DNA from: CAWKDC01 sp964383495
Lineage (GTDB): Bacteria > Pseudomonadota > Gammaproteobacteria > JABCZS01
Direction of reading: 5' to 3'
NCBI GenBank assembly: GCA_964383495.1
Contig: CAYLHG010000002.1
Location: 62,001-126,000, forward strand
Length of the DNA: 64,000 bases
Within the stretch, counting starts at the first letter, position 1. Each line of letters begins with the position of its first letter. Position numbers and translations under genes: made by a program. Shown in pieces: positions 62,233 through 64,000 of this stretch. The notes under the pieces are model-generated. The model was not told the DNA's origin. It searched no databases and saw nothing but the letters and a program-made list of their open reading frames with translations.

Positions 62233-62799
62233 ATGATTCAACTCATCATCGGCCTATCCAACCCCGGCCCTACATATGCAGAAACTAGACACAATGCAGG
62301 GGCGTGGTTTGTTTCATCTCTTCTCGGCACAACGCCGCTCAAAACAGAAGCCAAATTATTTTGCAACATGGCGAATACAACACTGTATGGCCAACCCTGC
62401 CGAGTGATGATCCCTTCTACTTACATGAACGAAAACGGAAAAGCAGTACTGGCTGTAGCACAATTTTATAAAATTCCGCCCGAAAATATCTTAGTTGCGC
62501 ATGATGAACTCGATTTACCCCCTGGCACTGTGCGCTTAAAAACAGGCGGCGGGCACGGTGGGCACAACGGATTGCGGCATATTATACAAGTGTTGGGCAC
62601 CCCACACTTTCATCGTCTCCGTATTGGCATTGGCCACCCTGGTAATGCAAAAGAAGTGGTTGACTACGTACTTAAAAAACCACAAAATGACGACCGCAAA
62701 GCCATTGATGATGCAATTATCCAAGCATTGCAAGTGATGCCGGAGATCATGCAAGACAACTTCCCAGCAGCAATGAAAAAGTTGCATACAGCGCCTTAA
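62233..62799 (+). CDS. pth: peptidyl-tRNA hydrolase
   Basis: A 188-residue hydrolase that recycles peptidyl-tRNA. The active-site residues Asn10 and His20 are in LIIGLSNPGPTYAETRHNAG; the ILVAHDELDLPPGTVRLKTG strand and GHGGHNGLRHI complete the pocket. The ATG at 62233 matches the family start; an in-frame ATG at 62215 adds six residues. The gene follows rplY as in the rplY-pth-ychF order; ychF itself is not seen before the window ends. Confidence 0.95.
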   Translation: MIQLIIGLSNPGPTYAETRHNAGAWFVSSLLGTTPLKTEAKLFCNMANTTLYGQPCRVMIPSTYMNENGKAVLAVAQFYKIPPENILVAHDELDLPPGTVRLKTGGGHGGHNGLRHIIQVLGTPHFHRLRIGIGHPGNAKEVVDYVLKKPQNDDRKAIDDAIIQALQVMPEIMQDNFPAAMKKLHTAP

Positions 62800-62913
62800 A
62801 AGCCGTCATATTGCGAACACTCTTTTTAGGCATGGTGCTCTCCTGCTTTTTCGGTTTTGTTGACGTTGTTATTCATTTGTAAGTTTTAATATTTCTGTCT
62901 TTATAGAAAATTA

Positions 62914-63822
62914 TTAATTTGAGAGCTGCTCAGCCAACCATGTCAAAGAGTATTGGACTGCTTCGTCAGAAACTTCATGGCCCATGCCTTTCACACGATG
63001 ATAAGTGATAGGCGCTCCTGCTTTGGTTGCTTTTTCAACAAAAACATCAGTGGAAGGCGTGATGCTATCTTCATCACCCACGACAACCAATAAGGGTGTC
63101 TCCATTTTTTGATAATAATACGGGGGTTGTTCATAAGCGTCTGCATGATAGAGATACGTCATCCCTCCCAACCACTTATCAGTCGAAGGATTTTTCTTAA
63201 TATCCTGCACAAGCAGTTCGTATTCTTTTTTATTTTTTGGAATATCATTATCAACAGATTGATCATGAGCACGTTGGTATTCATAGAATTGCCAGAATTG
63301 CTCATCCCAAAGCCAATCAACTGCACCAATCCAATTGATTGTTGCTAGCGTACGTTGTGGATGCAATAACATTAACTGCGTTGCTAATGCACCTCCTTCT
63401 GAGCCGCCTAAAAATACAAACGTTCCATCCCACCCTTGGGGCGGATGTTGCTCTAAATACGCAATAACACGCTGATGATCTGCCAAACGTTGACTGCGCG
63501 TATAATGCTGCCAAAAAGCAGGCTCATCAATACACTCACCCTTAATACCCCATTGATCTACCGTTAATAAAGCGAAACCCATCTCTACAAAAGGATTTCC
63601 TACCGCCGTGTGGGAATGCACAACACTCGTCAAATGTCCCTGTGAAGAAGAGCCTTCTAGCAAAATAAGAATGGGGAAAGAAGGCGTAGAAGGTTCTGAC
63701 AAATAATAAGTAATCGCGGGCGAACCCGCTGCCTCACGCGGTACCGTAAATGTATCATATCCTAACACCGCGCTTGTGTAAGAAAGCGATAAACTAACTA
63801 AAACACTTAGAGAAAATCGCAT
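62914..63822 (-). CDS. secreted alpha/beta hydrolase
   Basis: A 302-residue protein with a signal peptide (RFSLSVLVSLSLSYTSAVLG). The nucleophile elbow is GGSEGG with Ser141. A likely acid lies in LLVVVGDEDSITP, and the catalytic His in VKGMGHEVSDE. The overall pattern fits the prolyl-oligopeptidase/dienelactone-hydrolase-like serine hydrolases. The substrate is unknown. The ATG at 63822 has GGAG 6 bases upstream. It interrupts the expected pth-ychF order. Confidence 0.82.
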   Translation of the reverse strand: MRFSLSVLVSLSLSYTSAVLGYDTFTVPREAAGSPAITYYLSEPSTPSFPILILLEGSSSQGHLTSVVHSHTAVGNPFVEMGFALLTVDQWGIKGECIDEPAFWQHYTRSQRLADHQRVIAYLEQHPPQGWDGTFVFLGGSEGGALATQLMLLHPQRTLATINWIGAVDWLWDEQFWQFYEYQRAHDQSVDNDIPKNKKEYELLVQDIKKNPSTDKWLGGMTYLYHADAYEQPPYYYQKMETPLLVVVGDEDSITPSTDVFVEKATKAGAPITYHRVKGMGHEVSDEAVQYSLTWLAEQLSN

Positions 63823-63838
63823 GAAACACTCCACAAAA

Positions 63839-64000
63839 TTACGCTTTCAATGTAAACGACGTTCGTTGGGCTTTTAAAAATCCGTTGAAATGACTAGTTT
63901 TATTGTCTGTTAATTCCGTATAACTACCTGACTCTAAAATAGTTGCCCCCCCTCTTGACGCTCCTTCTTGCTGCGCAGGATTTCTTCCTAAAAAGTATAC
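63839..64000 (-). CDS. 3' end of an unidentified gene (partial)
   Basis: An open frame of 53 codons runs from the window edge to a TAA at 63841-63839, with no stop before the edge. The visible C-terminus (GRNPAQQEGASRGGATILES, then GSYTELTDNKTSHFNGFLKA) is polar and has no motif I recognise. It ends 16 bases upstream of the hydrolase ATG on the same strand, so they may be co-transcribed. Confidence 0.5.
   Translation of the reverse strand, partial: VYFLGRNPAQQEGASRGGATILESGSYTELTDNKTSHFNGFLKAQRTSFTLKA

Overview
The window is a gene-dense stretch of a gammaproteobacterial chromosome of moderate-to-low GC. It carries two tRNA genes, no rRNA, no CRISPR array and no recognisable insertion sequence. 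Several gammaproteobacterial gene orders are intact: the mla operon divergent from kdsD-kdsC-lptC-lptA-lptB, metY-rimP-nusA-infB-rbfA-truB, hemA-prfA-prmC divergent from TPR lipoprotein-lolB-ispE-tRNA-Gln-prs-rplY-pth, and nuoA-N with separate nuoC and nuoD. Many orphan proteins, the sensor kinase style and the small membrane proteins suggest a Legionellales/Coxiellaceae-like host-associated lineage. That placement is inference.

Bases 1-13,800 are an envelope-biogenesis region. murA faces an mlaFEDCB phospholipid-transport operon that is extended by a small membrane protein and a VgrG/spike-like protein. Across a divergent intergenic region lie a second small membrane protein and the Kdo/LPS-export operon kdsD-kdsC-lptC-lptA-lptB. 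Where E. coli has rpoN-hpf-ptsN after lptB, this genome has a divergent two-component pair: a response regulator with an unfamiliar C-terminal half and a multi-TM hybrid histidine kinase.

Bases 13,855-25,860 hold ubiG, a PH-domain membrane protein, a squalene/phytoene-synthase-like protein, yciK and dapB on or around the plus strand. A long minus-strand run follows: three minor-pilin-like genes, a giant LplT-PlsC-acyl-ligase fusion whose ligase domain looks dead, an HSDL2-type dehydrogenase and an ATP-grasp protein. A cysteine-rich secreted protein and an Xre/DUF2975 pair complete the region.

Bases 25,900-36,800 contain the translation operon started by an initiator tRNA, an L,D-transpeptidase, a small membrane protein, an MHS-type transporter, a MazF/PemK toxin-antitoxin pair and an orphan 403-residue protein. 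Bases 36,830-51,140 are the complete complex I operon. It is flanked on both sides by orphan soluble proteins of about 400 residues with no family I recognise.

Bases 52,749-62,800 hold the hemA/prfA/prmC and lolB/ispE/prs/rplY/pth clusters. They are interrupted by two small two-TM proteins that share a short loop motif. The window ends with a secreted alpha/beta hydrolase and the 3' end of an unidentified gene.

No complete new system is proven. The best leads are the orphan VgrG attached to the mla operon, the hybrid kinase/regulator pair, the fused acyltransferase with an inactivated ligase domain, and the set of lineage-specific small membrane and orphan proteins inserted into conserved operons.
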